A stretch of 64,000 nucleotides of DNA, from positions 744,001-808,000 of the forward strand of contig OZ038469.1 of assembly GCA_964036295.1 (NCBI GenBank), written 5' to 3'. The notes under the pieces were generated by a model. The model was given only the letters and a program-made list of their open reading frames with translations, was not told where the DNA came from and did no database searches. Both the position numbers and the translations under genes were made by a program. Position 1 is the first letter of the stretch, and each line of letters starts with the position of its first letter. This stretch comes from Plumapathes pennacea. Taxonomy: Eukaryota > Cnidaria > Anthozoa > Antipatharia > Myriopathidae. Below, in pieces: positions 46,495 through 57,000 of the stretch.

Positions 46495-47766
46495 AAGGTA
46501 CATGATGCCGCGATTGCTGGCCAGTGACAACGGGTTGTTTGACCGGTTCCTTCTGTGCCTTCCCTGCTCTTCACCAGTCCCACTGGCACAACGAATGGAG
46601 TGCAGCAGACAACTTAGCGGTACCCATTTGTCCTCGTTTAATAAGACGTACGATCGTATATACGGCATCCACAACAGTCCTGGCGATAAAGTGGAATATC
46701 GTCTATCAGAGGAGGCCCTAGACATGTACCTCAGGCACATGGGAGGAAACCCCGATGAACCGGCCGCACCGCAAGCCATGGGGAGAAAAGATGACAAGAA
46801 CATCATCAGATTAGCTGCGGTGAGTCATGTGCTTTTCTCCATGATCGACCAAGCCCTCAACCAGAGGTCGGAGGATATACGCAAAGAAATCAGCGCATCA
46901 ACTATGCAGGCTGCTATTTCTCTGGCATCGTACTTTGAGAAACAACGTGCCATTCTTCGCCAGGTGAGACATTTTCCTGTTTATTTTTAACTTTTATGTG
47001 AGAAAAAACGGTACCTTCGCGGTACTTCTACGAGCCTAGCCAACTTAAATTTATCAGTAACATCAATTAAGCCTTCCAAAGTAAATTATATTTATAAACG
47101 AACTTATATTTACTCTTTTGAATTAAAAAAAAAACGAACAAACTAAAGAAGACGCTAAGTACGATAAAGCTGTATTCACAGGCTATTCACAGGCTATTCT
47201 ATAAGCTAGTAAAAGAAAATAAGGTCTGTCCCTTTACGCCCGACTCATTGCAATCTGATATCCAGTCTGTATACTTTACTTGAAAAACTGAATGTAAAGG
47301 ATTACATTATACAGGATTACTTATTGGATTCTATTGATAACTTTAATTGATTATTTTGCAGTGTAGCGCGCTCGGCGAGGTGCAAGCTTGTACCAGTGTG
47401 CGGGAGGAGGACATACAAGAAGCTGTCCTCAAACATCTTGGCCCCTTCGTAACGCCAAAGAGAGTGTACAGGAAATTCAGTTCGCGCACCAGGCCGGATG
47501 CGGACGTGGTCAGGACAGAAATGACAAAATTGGAAGAAAAGGGGTTAGGGACCGTTGTGCAAGTCGAACGGTCACACTATTTTTATAAAGTTTTACCGAC
47601 AGCTGTGAGACCGGATCTGCTGACTAGCTTCGGAATCTCTCCCGAAGATTATGCCGCTACGTTCAATGCTGTCGATCAAGGTCTAACAGATGCCCAGCGG
47701 TTTACGGCAGGGGTCAATCATCCTCACGGAGCGGAGTTTGATGCGTATAAAGCCGCACAAAACTAG
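46495..47766 (+). CDS. DUF3987-like protein, last two exons
   Basis: Exon 46495-46963 (acceptor ATTCAAG, donor CAG/GTGAGA) and exon 47362-47766 (acceptor TTTTGCAG, stop 47764-47766) agree in phase 0. The first carries LLASDNGLFDRFLLCLP, then IIRLAAVSHVLF and STMQAAISLASYFEKQRAIL. This is the order seen in DUF3987 (YfjI-type) proteins, which are linked to helicase/primase-like modules of mobile DNA in bacteria and occur in some eukaryotes. The second exon has a winged-helix-like stretch (REEDIQEAVLKHLG to SHYFYKVLP). Upstream exons with the ATPase part are expected but not found. It could be a host gene of transferred origin or a transposon protein. Confidence 0.55.
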
Positions 47767-48337
47767 ACCTCTCCGGTATATTATAAAACAATGATATTTA
47801 AAACTACATTTGTCTACTTTCGTCTATTAATTCTCATGTACCTCAAGAAAATTTAAGATTATCAACATGAACAGTTATTAACTATATAAATAGGATTATT
47901 TAAGAAATATTTTGTATTTCCTTTTGCTATAATTAGTATGTACCATTTTGTATTTTAATTTATTTAATTAGTGTTTTCTTTTTGTAATTCTTTCGTTTAT
48001 CGCATTATGGGAAATGTTACTATCATTCAAGATTATCTGATATTAATATTGTAAAATTGTAAAATAAGAGTTATTTTAAAATACAATTTGTTTAATATTA
48101 ACAGCTTGAAGCAAACAATGAAGAATATATGAAACGGCATGAAGCAGTGCGTTCGCAATGTTTTGTATATCAATCCATTCTTAATTCCCCCCCCCCCCCC
48201 CCCCTCCCCCCTCCCAACCCACATGCTATGAGTCATATTCTGGTACGTAGTCGTTACACCCTTCCTAAAAAGTACTACCACGTTCTGTAGTAATACGCGG
48301 CATTAAAAGCCGCCAACTAAGGTTGTTCCTCAGTTCC
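47767..48337. other. 3' flank of the DUF3987-like gene
   Basis: Very AT-rich, probably the 3' UTR and downstream sequence. A C homopolymer run lies at about 48188-48216. No gene seen. Confidence 0.45.
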
Positions 48338-48364
48338 CTGAAGAAGTCTGCTGACAGACGAAAC
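48338..48364 (+). ncRNA. Hammerhead-ribozyme-like core
   Basis: CTGAAGA (48338-48344), a perfect 5-bp hairpin GTCTG / CTGA loop / CAGAC (48346-48359), then GAAAC (48360-48364) match the CUGANGA, stem II and GAAAC parts of a hammerhead core. Stem III pairs only partly (CGTTT with AAACG) and stem I was not found, so self-cleavage is doubtful. Such motifs are known near the ends of Penelope-like elements. Confidence 0.3.
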
Positions 48365-48532
48365 CGTTTGGAAAAATATAAACGTAACGACGTTTTTGCA
48401 ACCAAGTGTCCTCCGTGTGCTGCTCACTAAAGTTATTTAAAAAGGTTAAAAAACCCTCTACGTCTAATTTAACGTTCAGATACTCGAAATATGAGGGAAA
48501 AACCAAACGAATCTGAATACAAAGTATAAACT

Positions 48533-48775
48533 CAGAGACCTGAAAACCCATAAGCCCAGAGACCCAGGGACCCAGAGACCCAGAGACCCAAAGACCCAGA
48601 GACCCAGAGACCCAAAGACCCAGAGACCCAGAGATCCAGAGACACAAAGACCCAGAGACCCAGAGGCCCAGAGACCCAGAGGTCCAGAGACCCAGGGACC
48701 CAAAGACCCAGGGACCCAGGGACCCAGGGACCCAAAGACCCAGAGACCCAAAGACCCGGAGACCCAAAGATAGCC
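48533..48775 (+). repeat. GACCCAGA minisatellite (8- and 16-bp units)
   Basis: About 30 units of GACCCAGA with variants GACCCAAA and GACCCAGG. Since the 8-bp unit is not a multiple of three, every frame is long and open and yields SLGLWVSG-like peptides that are not genes. Confidence 0.9.
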
Positions 48776-49049
48776 CAGGACCGTTAGGGACTGAAACCTA
48801 CAATATTCTGTGAGTCTTCTTGTTGACGTCACTGGTGCGTCTTACACCGTGCATAAGCCCCAAACTGCCTTAAAACTTTACGTCACGTGATTTTCCGAAA
48901 TGTGTGGGAAAATGATCTGATTGGTTTTTACGCTAATACGTGTCGGGGTTCCGATTGGTTCCCATTCAATCTTCAATGGTGACTTTCGAGTGGTTCACAT
49001 TGTCACGTGATATGCGATGACGTAAGGTGATCGCGAACAGCTTGAGATG

Positions 49050-50600
49050 CGGAGACTGTTTGCAAATATGTATTTTCCCGTACGAAAATTGCTAGCCCGA
49101 CTGAGCGAGAAACGGGCCCGACTCTGGCCATAATCCGATTTTTACGGTGAAATTTCAGCAAGACAAAGTGAGACAGAGTTTTTGTCTCGCCACAATGTGC
49201 CAGCGTGACATTTGTTTCGCTGCGTTATCGGCGAAAACACGGCCAGACTGAACGAGACACACAGAGACATTTTTTTCTGCTTGAGCGTGTTATTTGTCAG
49301 GCTCGGTTATCGGCGAGAATAAACGAGACAGCGGGATAAATTTCGCTTTTGGGGTGGATCAAATTTAATCGGTTGAAGGCTGAACGAGACGGCAGCGAGA
49401 CAAATCGGTCAATCCTAAACACTGGTTTGGACTAACACTAAGCGTGTTTGAGATTAAGCATGACTTATCTGATGTCACTAGCACAACAATATTCTTGTAC
49501 TGTAATCTTCCTTTTCATTCAAAGTACTGAGTTGTGCAATGTACACAACCGCTTCTGCTTCTGAGACAAACTTGTAACATTAGCACGCATCTTCCGGTGC
49601 GGTAAGGTTTGCACGCAATGTCTGTTCACGTAAATTAACCCAATCAATCCACACGTAAACGCAGCATATTGTTTTAGAACAGTTTTAAAATTTATTACGA
49701 AACGTTTAGAGGAACCATAGCGTGAGGAAACGAAGATTCGTGTTCTCTTGGATGACACTTTTCGTCGTGTGCACCCTGAGTGAGCTTCCTGATTGGCTAC
49801 ATCAGGGCTGTAAAAACATCATATCACTGGCGCTAAGTAGTGGTTTCAACGGGACATCAGTTGCTTTAGCTTCAATTGAGTGAAAACGTTTGTTGCAACT
49901 GCGATGGCAACGTTCATTTTTTTTTGCGTTTTCAAGCGAAAAGCGAATTTGTGTGAAGTTGCTATTTTGAGTAACACGCACAGGCGTGTGGTGAGATGTT
50001 CGGTACGGCTGTGGGACTGTTGAAAAGATTGAAACCGTTCGCCATCAACACTGCCCAAGACCTGAGCAAGTGAATAGGAGCCCCAACCTTCTGTATGTAC
50101 CGACCAGGATTCTTGTAAAAACCCAATGAAAAGCGATTTATCGAAAGACGTATTTCTCTCAAGACTTCTGATCGAATGGCAAGCAGCCAAAAGTGAGGGA
50201 ATTGAGCGAGAATTCTATCAACGATATGATGTGGTATGTTAGCCAATATTGTTTGACGACTGAGACAGTTCATTGAATTTTGAACAACTATCTTAAGAGA
50301 GATCAATATATAATTAAATTGCAATTTTGAATCAACTCTGCTGTGTCGTTGGTTATGTGAACGCGTCGCATGTGAACTCCATTTGTTTACCAGCGATACA
50401 TAAGTCAAATAACAGGCGATAATCTCGTAGAAAAAATGAGTCCAATGACGGGCGATATACTCGCCAGAAACAAGCCATCTATATGTCACGGTCAGTCAAG
50501 TGTCTCGCTCAATTCTTGTTCAGTTATCGCCCATTAATTATCGCTCATTGCTGAGCTCCGTCTTGCTCGTGTCTCGCTCAAATTTCTGGCTTGTTTTTCG
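49050..50600. repeat. Possible GAGACA/TTATCGGCGA word-array element
   Basis: Stretch 49090-49410 repeats words such as CGAGACA, GTGAGACAGAG and TTATCGGCGA. Stretch 50450-50600 has the complementary words TGTCTCGCTC and TTATCGCCCA. The opposite orientation of the word in the two arms mimics the GGTACATTTT element at 27719. The ORFs between (49846-50489, minus) have no recognised domain. Confidence 0.4.
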
Positions 50601-51598
50601 CCGAAAACAGACACCAAAGCTACGATGACTGTTTAGCCGTAAACATTTGACACTGTACATGACATATGTTGCCTCATAAATACTGTTAGCTGTTTTGTAC
50701 AGTTTTTTTTTCGCCGAAAATAGATCCTTGTGCGACGGAATATCCATCCTCGTAACTCAAGACTCAATCAAAGCGGCTTTGTGAGCATATTACATGTGTC
50801 ATACTGCGAGTCTGTGCCGTCAAAGTGCTTCGGCTTATCGTATAGAGTGCCTGTTGAAATGTTTCATGTAGCCTATGTTTTGCAATGGTAACTGTATACT
50901 AGAAATGAAAAACGCACCGAAATAGCCCTAAGCATTGAATTTGTTAGTCACAAATGGACTGAACACGCTGTGAAACAAAACCGCGAGAATATTCATTATT
51001 GTAAACAACTCTTGTGTCACATTCCTCGCTTTCAATTGTATATTTGCCACAAAGCGCGAATACTCGAAAGCCTAATAAAAGAAACGCATTCAGTAAAAAG
51101 AAAACAGATAAGTATCGGAGCTATGGCTGGATTAATCGTGGCCTCTGATTAGAAATAAGTGTTCGAAGTCAAACTGTCAAAAATACAATAAATGTCGCAA
51201 GTTACGCACAGGGTCACGCATTACTCTTATGAGTGTTGTATGAAAATTTTTAATTTAATCAGGTTTTATTTGAGCAAAGTCTCAAAAACCAAGTTCTCTA
51301 TGCTGTATAATATTTTTCTGGTGAGACTGAAACCCGGTGGGGTAAGGTATGTGCCGTGTACATTTTTGAAGTTAGGTCTGAAATAGCGTATAGAAAATCA
51401 GATATTTTGGTTTGAAATAGGTTAAGGGTTTTCAGGACCGGGCGGCACACCCACGCAAAACTATGATGAGTACCCTCCTTCCCCGGGGACTGAAAGTCTC
51501 TCTAGGGAGTCTCGCTCTTGTCCTTACTTTTAATTTTAGTTTATCCTGGTCTTGACCCAACTCACGCCACGAGCTCACTGGCAAACCAGTCTTGTTTT
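50598..51598. repeat. Dispersed repeat, related to 35010-35750
   Basis: Shares CCAAAGCTACG, CTGTACATGACAT and TGTTGCCTCATAAA at its left part and GACCCAACTCACGC, CGAGCTCACTGGCAA at its right end with the insertion in word-array copy 2. A copy of the GGTCTGAAATAG repeat (51370-51475) lies within. No coding domain. Confidence 0.55.
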
Positions 51599-51965
51599 AT
51601 TTTCACGCGTAAATGTGATTTGAAAATCTCCCCATACAAATCCTTATTAACCGATCGGCCGTGACGTCATCAGACCTTGACCGATCAGGCGTGACTTAGT
51701 AACACCTTGTGGGCTGCCTGTGGTGCCATGTTGTCGGGTCGCGGTTGTGGTGGTATTAAATTGTTTTCTGTCCTTTGTATTTATGCCATGTGTCCAAATT
51801 GTGTGTAACATTCTTCGCGGGTACAAATTGAACATGTAAACATGACCAGGTTGTATGTATATCTGCATGCAGTATCGATAAAATCAGTATATCCATCAAT
51901 CGATCAATAATCCGTCGCGTTGGCCGCAGCGCAACGGAAACATCCAATGGGGTTTGATTTCCTCA

Positions 51966-52165
51966 TTAGAATTTGATTTCTCCAATAGATTTTGGTTTCC
52001 TCAGTAAGACTTTGATTTCTCCGGTAGCTTTTGATTTCCGCAGTGAGATTTTGATTTCTCCGGTAGGTTTTGGTTTCCTCAGTAAGACTTTGATTTCTCC
52101 GGTAGCTTTTGATTTCCGCAGCGAGATTTTGATTTCTCCGGTAGCTTTTGAATTCCTCAGTGAGT
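51966..52165 (+). repeat. 36-bp minisatellite TTTGATTTCTCCGGTAG
   Basis: About five and a half units alternating TTTGATTTCTCCGGTAGCTT and TTGATTTCCGCAGTGAGA (or TTGGTTTCCTCAGTAAGAC). It precedes the polymerase remnant directly. Confidence 0.85.
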
Positions 52166-53522
52166 AGTAGAAGAATGTTCCTTCTAGGACAGAATTCGAG
52201 AAATCAAAATGTGCGACGTGAAAGACCTGTTCCTGCACCAAGAAATAAGTTGAGAGAAGCGGAGAGACCAATTAAGGTTCAATTTGTGTTGGCGTGTGAG
52301 TACAAAATGTTTCGCGGAGGTGAGTTTAAAGAGCGATCATTTTACTATCACCGAAGTGGAATCAAAGAACTTTACGAGAGTACTAACCTTGAAGAGTTGT
52401 TATCTCTCGTATCACAATTATTGTTAAAAAAATCGGAGGAATTTAATAATTTAAGGTTTGGGTTGGGTTTTTGAGAGGGTTGAATGCTTGACCATTGGGA
52501 TAGACAAGTCAGTTTTTGCCGATTTCTGGAGGGACTTACGTGCCTCTTCCAAAAAGAATAGAGAATAAGAAGGCAGTAACGAATATGCAAAATAATCATG
52601 GCACATGTTTTAAGTGGGCCATTCTTAGAGCATTTAACTCAACTAAGGAAGAAAATCCAGAGAGAATAGATTCGGTGTTGAGAGAGAAAGTTGATGACTT
52701 TAAGTGAAACGGCATCGCCTTTCCTGTCGATATGAAGAAAGGACCATTAATTTTTTAGAGTAATAACTCTAGACATGAGATTTGCATAGTGGGATATGAT
52801 GATTGTCAACGTGAAAGAGGAGGATTTTTTCCATTGAGACCAGTCAAAGAGGAGCCAAGCGACAAGGTGGTAGATTTGTAAACTTTACAAAGGTCACTTT
52901 TGTGTGATAAATTCGTTGTCGAGATTATTGAAGAGTTAGTACACGAAGAATAGGAATAAAGTGAATGTTTGCAGGAACTGTTTTAATCACTTTTATAATG
53001 GATTATTCGAAGAACATAAGAATGTTTGTTTTTCAAACAAAGGATCTGCAGCCATAATGCCAAGGCCTGGTGAAGTTTGCAAGTTTAAGAATTATTACAA
53101 AAAGTTTAAAGTCCCTTTTGTTATTTATGCTGATTTTGAGTCTTTCAACAAAATAATTGCAAATCAAGAGTCGAAGATGGGCGGTGAGGTTTATCAAAGA
53201 TTGATGAGTCTCAGGTTAAAAATTTCGAGAAAGAAAGATAAGAGATTAAATCAACAAAGCAACGAGGAGTCTTTCACCGACGAATATTCAAGAACACATA
53301 CCAAGCGGGTTTTCCTATGCGGTTGTTTGTTTTGATGAAAGTATTATGAAACCAAAACAAGTAATTTACATGAAAGAAAGTGTGGAAGATAACGTTGTTG
53401 AGACGTTTAACTCTATGATTGATCAAGAGCTTAGAGAGATTTATGAGAAATTTCTAAAGAAACCAAAGAAGATGGTTTTTGGTGAGAAGGAAAAGGAAGA
53501 GTATCATAGCCAAGATGTGTGA
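52148..53522 (+). pseudogene. Polinton/Maverick family-B DNA polymerase, N-terminal remnant
   Basis: The first frame (52148-52474) holds IKVQFVLACEYKMF and KERSFYYHRSG. A second holds GGTYVPLPKRIENKKAV and CFKWAILRAFNSTKEENPER. A third (from 52961) holds VCRNCFNHF, then FKNYYKKFKVPFVIYADFES, where DFE is the exonuclease I motif. These are typical of the Polinton (and related virus-like) polymerase B N-terminus. Several frameshifts and stops separate the parts, and the polymerase domain itself is not seen. Inactive. Confidence 0.7.
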
Positions 53523-53830
53523 CACATGTCATGTGACGTCCAACAATACAAACGGCTAATTTCTTACAACCCAAGTAGTTATTTTCTGTCAACTCTCTCT
53601 AAAGCGGACAGCATGCAGATTTGGTTCTTGCCGATTTTCGAACGGAGATGGCTGAAGTGTGGCAGCAGACCTGAGTTGAGGGGGTTGGGGGAAAAAGATG
53701 AAATACAAAGCAAAAGTAAAAAATTAATTTAATGGTAAATAAGATAATAATAAGTTAATGAAAATTAATGATAAATATATCAGTAGATTCTAGATTCCGG
53801 ATTCCGGATTCCAGCCTTTCCAGACCGCCT
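53523..53830. other. Spacer, nothing recognised
   Basis: AT-rich with a GATTCCGGATTCCGG repeat near 53795. It ends at the sharp edge of the duplicated Tse2-like promoter. Confidence 0.4.
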
Positions 53831-54002
53831 TTAGTAACACCCTTGTTTTTACACAGCAGCATCCTGGATTTATGCAGCCAATCAAAGCACGCGAAAAGCG
53901 TTGTTTACTGGTCGGGGTCATGCATATGTCACCACCCAGATCAGCCGTAAACGCTGTGTTCCCGAGTAAGCTGTGTTCCCAAGTAAGATATAGCCGGTCA
54001 AA
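53831..54002 (+). promoter_or_regulatory. 5' flank of Tse2-like gene copy 2
   Basis: Near-identical to 21-183, including the GCAGCCAATCA CCAAT box. A short CCCGAGTAAG-like unit is doubled in this copy. Confidence 0.4.
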
Positions 54003-57000
54003 ATGGCAAGCGTTGGTTCTTCCCAGCTGATGGAGAATCTTCCCGAAGGAGGTTTTAATCTGGAATACAGAAAGAGGACCACAAGAAATTTGTACAGGCT
54101 GGGTACGGCATCACATCCAAAGATAAAAGAGCCGCGTCGGTCTGACAAGGTTTCTAAAGACAAGCCTTCTAAATTCGACTTCCACATTAATGAACAAGGC
54201 TGCATAAATCCAGAGCTCTCTTCAGGTGAGATACTATAGGAAGCAGCGTGTAATGTGACTCCAAAAACTTGTCTACATCCTACATAAATAATTAGAGCTG
54301 CCATAAGAAGTTACAAACATAACTAGAAATAAGGCCGGTAATCGCCAATATTCCCGCGCCCTTAAGTGGGTTTTCGGGATGCAAGATTCTTCTCTATTTT
54401 CCTATTTTAAATCTTTGGAAGAAAAAAAAAGAAATGAAGTCACTAAATAATACAAGATCCGATCGTGCCGAACGAGCCAAACCGACCGCTCATTCTTAAT
54501 TCTAATACCGGCCGTAACTCTTTGTAGAACAAGGCAATGACAAACATGCACTCAGGGCCTCAGCTTCGTATGAGCCCGGTTGACTGGGCCAGCCAGGTCG
54601 CCTGTTCACATGGAAAATTTCAGCCCGAGTAACCGAGATGAAGTGTCCATGATGCAAAAGTCTTTTGCCAATTCTTGCATCAATGGCAAATTAAGAAGCA
54701 AGAAAGTGCCAAGTACATTTTAAACTCGCGTAGTTGAAACGCTTTCATCCCGTGTTGGAGTGTTCATATGAGAAACGGGCTAACCCTGTTAAACGAGATC
54801 CCGGTCCGGCGCAAAGACCGATATCTCGGTTAACCGGGCTGGCCCGTCTTCTCATATGAACACTTCGCAATTTTTACAAAGGAAATAGTGGGAAATAGCC
54901 TTCACGACTCTCTCATCAGAGACCGAATTGTGTGTGGCATAAAGAGTGACGAGGTGAGAGGAAGCGGATTGTTACGCACACCTGACCTAGCGCTCATTAA
55001 AACGATAGAGACATGTCGGACAGCGGAATTAAGTAAAACCCAGATGAAAAACATATTTCCGAAAACCAAGAAAAAACCGTAAGTGCCCTGTATGCTTCAT
55101 CAAGACCAGCGCAAAGGCACAGAAAACGGCCACAAAGCGAAGGTCAATGGAAAAAGAAACCGATTTGACAAGAAACATTGTCCTGCGTTCGGGCAGACAT
55201 GCCGGAAATGCCAGAAGAAAAATCATTTCGCAAGAAAGTACAGCATAGAACAGTCGAAGGCGATCGCAGAGCACTCTAATTCCGACGACGAAATGTTCAT
55301 TGGAACGATTGAGATCAACGAAACCGCTAGAGAATGGCACGCAGACATCAGGAGCCACATTCAAGCTCGACATGGGGGCGCAGTGTAATGTGATGCCCCT
55401 CTCGCTGTATCAACAAATCACGCAAGCAAAACTACAGAAGTCAAACACCAAGTTAGTGTCCTATTCAGGACACAGAATGCATACCATCGGAAAGGAAACC
55501 CTACTCGTTGAAAGCAAAGGCAAACTCTACCCTACAGAACCCGGTCCTTGGGTTACCCACGTGCTTGGAGATGTCACTCGTGAAACGCATTTACAGACTC
55601 TGGAGTGACGACAAGCCAACTGCAACTCGGGGGAGAATGACAAGCCGCCAGACAACAAGCACCTGACCCGTGCATCTGAACAGATAATGGCACAGTATGC
55701 TGATGTGTTTCAAGGCCTTGCTTGTCTGCACGGGGACTACCACATAGAAGTTGACCCCTCTGTTCAACCAGTCGTACATCCACCCCGCAGAGTACCGTTG
55801 GCTCTCAAGAACAAGGTGAGAGCCAAACTGGAGACGATGGAAAACCTCAACGTTATCACCAAGGTCACGGAAAAACCGCATGAGTTAACTCAGTAGTCGT
55901 GACAGAAAAGAAAAACGGAAAAGTGAGAGTTTGTTTGGATCCACGAGATTTGAACAGAACCATCAAGCGAGAACACTATCCAATGAAAACAATCGAGGAA
56001 GTTGCAGCCGAGATAAGTGGAGTAACGGTGTTCAGCTCTCTGGACGCATCATCTGGATTCTGGCATGTCAAACTGGACAACCGGAGCTCAAAGATGACCA
56101 CATTCAGCACACCATTCGGGTGGTACCGGTATCTCAGGTTGCCGTTTGGAATAAACTCGGCGCCGGAAGTCTTTCAGTGACGAATGACACAAACGTTTGA
56201 AGACATCGAGGGAGCAGATGCCACCGTGGATGATATCCTCGTCTGGGTAAAAGCGTGCCGGAACACAACAAACGGCTAGAGCATGTCCTGCAGAGAGCCA
56301 GAGATATAAACCTGAAGCTGAACGCGGAGAAGTCCATCATAGAGACAGACAAAGTGACGTACATCGGACACATCATCACCAGCAAAGGAGTACAACCAGA
56401 TCCGACTAAAGTCAAAAGCTATCACAGAGATGGAGTCACCTCAAGATAAGGAAGAATTACAGCGATTCATGGGAATGGTAAACTACTTGGGAAAGTTCAT
56501 TCCAAACCTGTCAGATGCCACCCAGTCTCTCCGATGACTTCTACACAAAGAAGTAGTGTGGCACTGGAACAAAAACCACGAGAAAGTCTTTCAAGAGGTA
56601 AAGAAAAGGCTGACTGAAGAACGCGTACTGAAGTACTATGACGTGAACAAATCTGTGACGATCTCGGGAGACGCCTCATCAGATGGAGTTGGAGCGTGTT
56701 TGCTGCAAGACGGATGCCCAGTTTCATACGCATCACGGTCATTGAGCAAGTCCGAACAGAAATATGCACAAATTGAGAAGGAACTTCTCGCGATAGTTTT
56801 TGCATGTTAAAAGTACCACCAGTACATCTACGCGAAACCAGTGATGGTCGAAACAGATCACAAACCGCTGGAGTACATCTTTCAGGAGAACACGTGCACC
56901 TACGAAATGAAGATAAAGGAATCTGGTACCAGTTACAGTGAAACAGGTTGCCAGTCAGATATATTAACTCTTCATAGGTTGAATTATGAACACGAACCTG

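Noticed and set aside
48330..48832. ORFs of 67-145 codons full of SGSLGLWV
   Set aside because: They are readings of the 8-bp GACCCAGA minisatellite, open in every frame.
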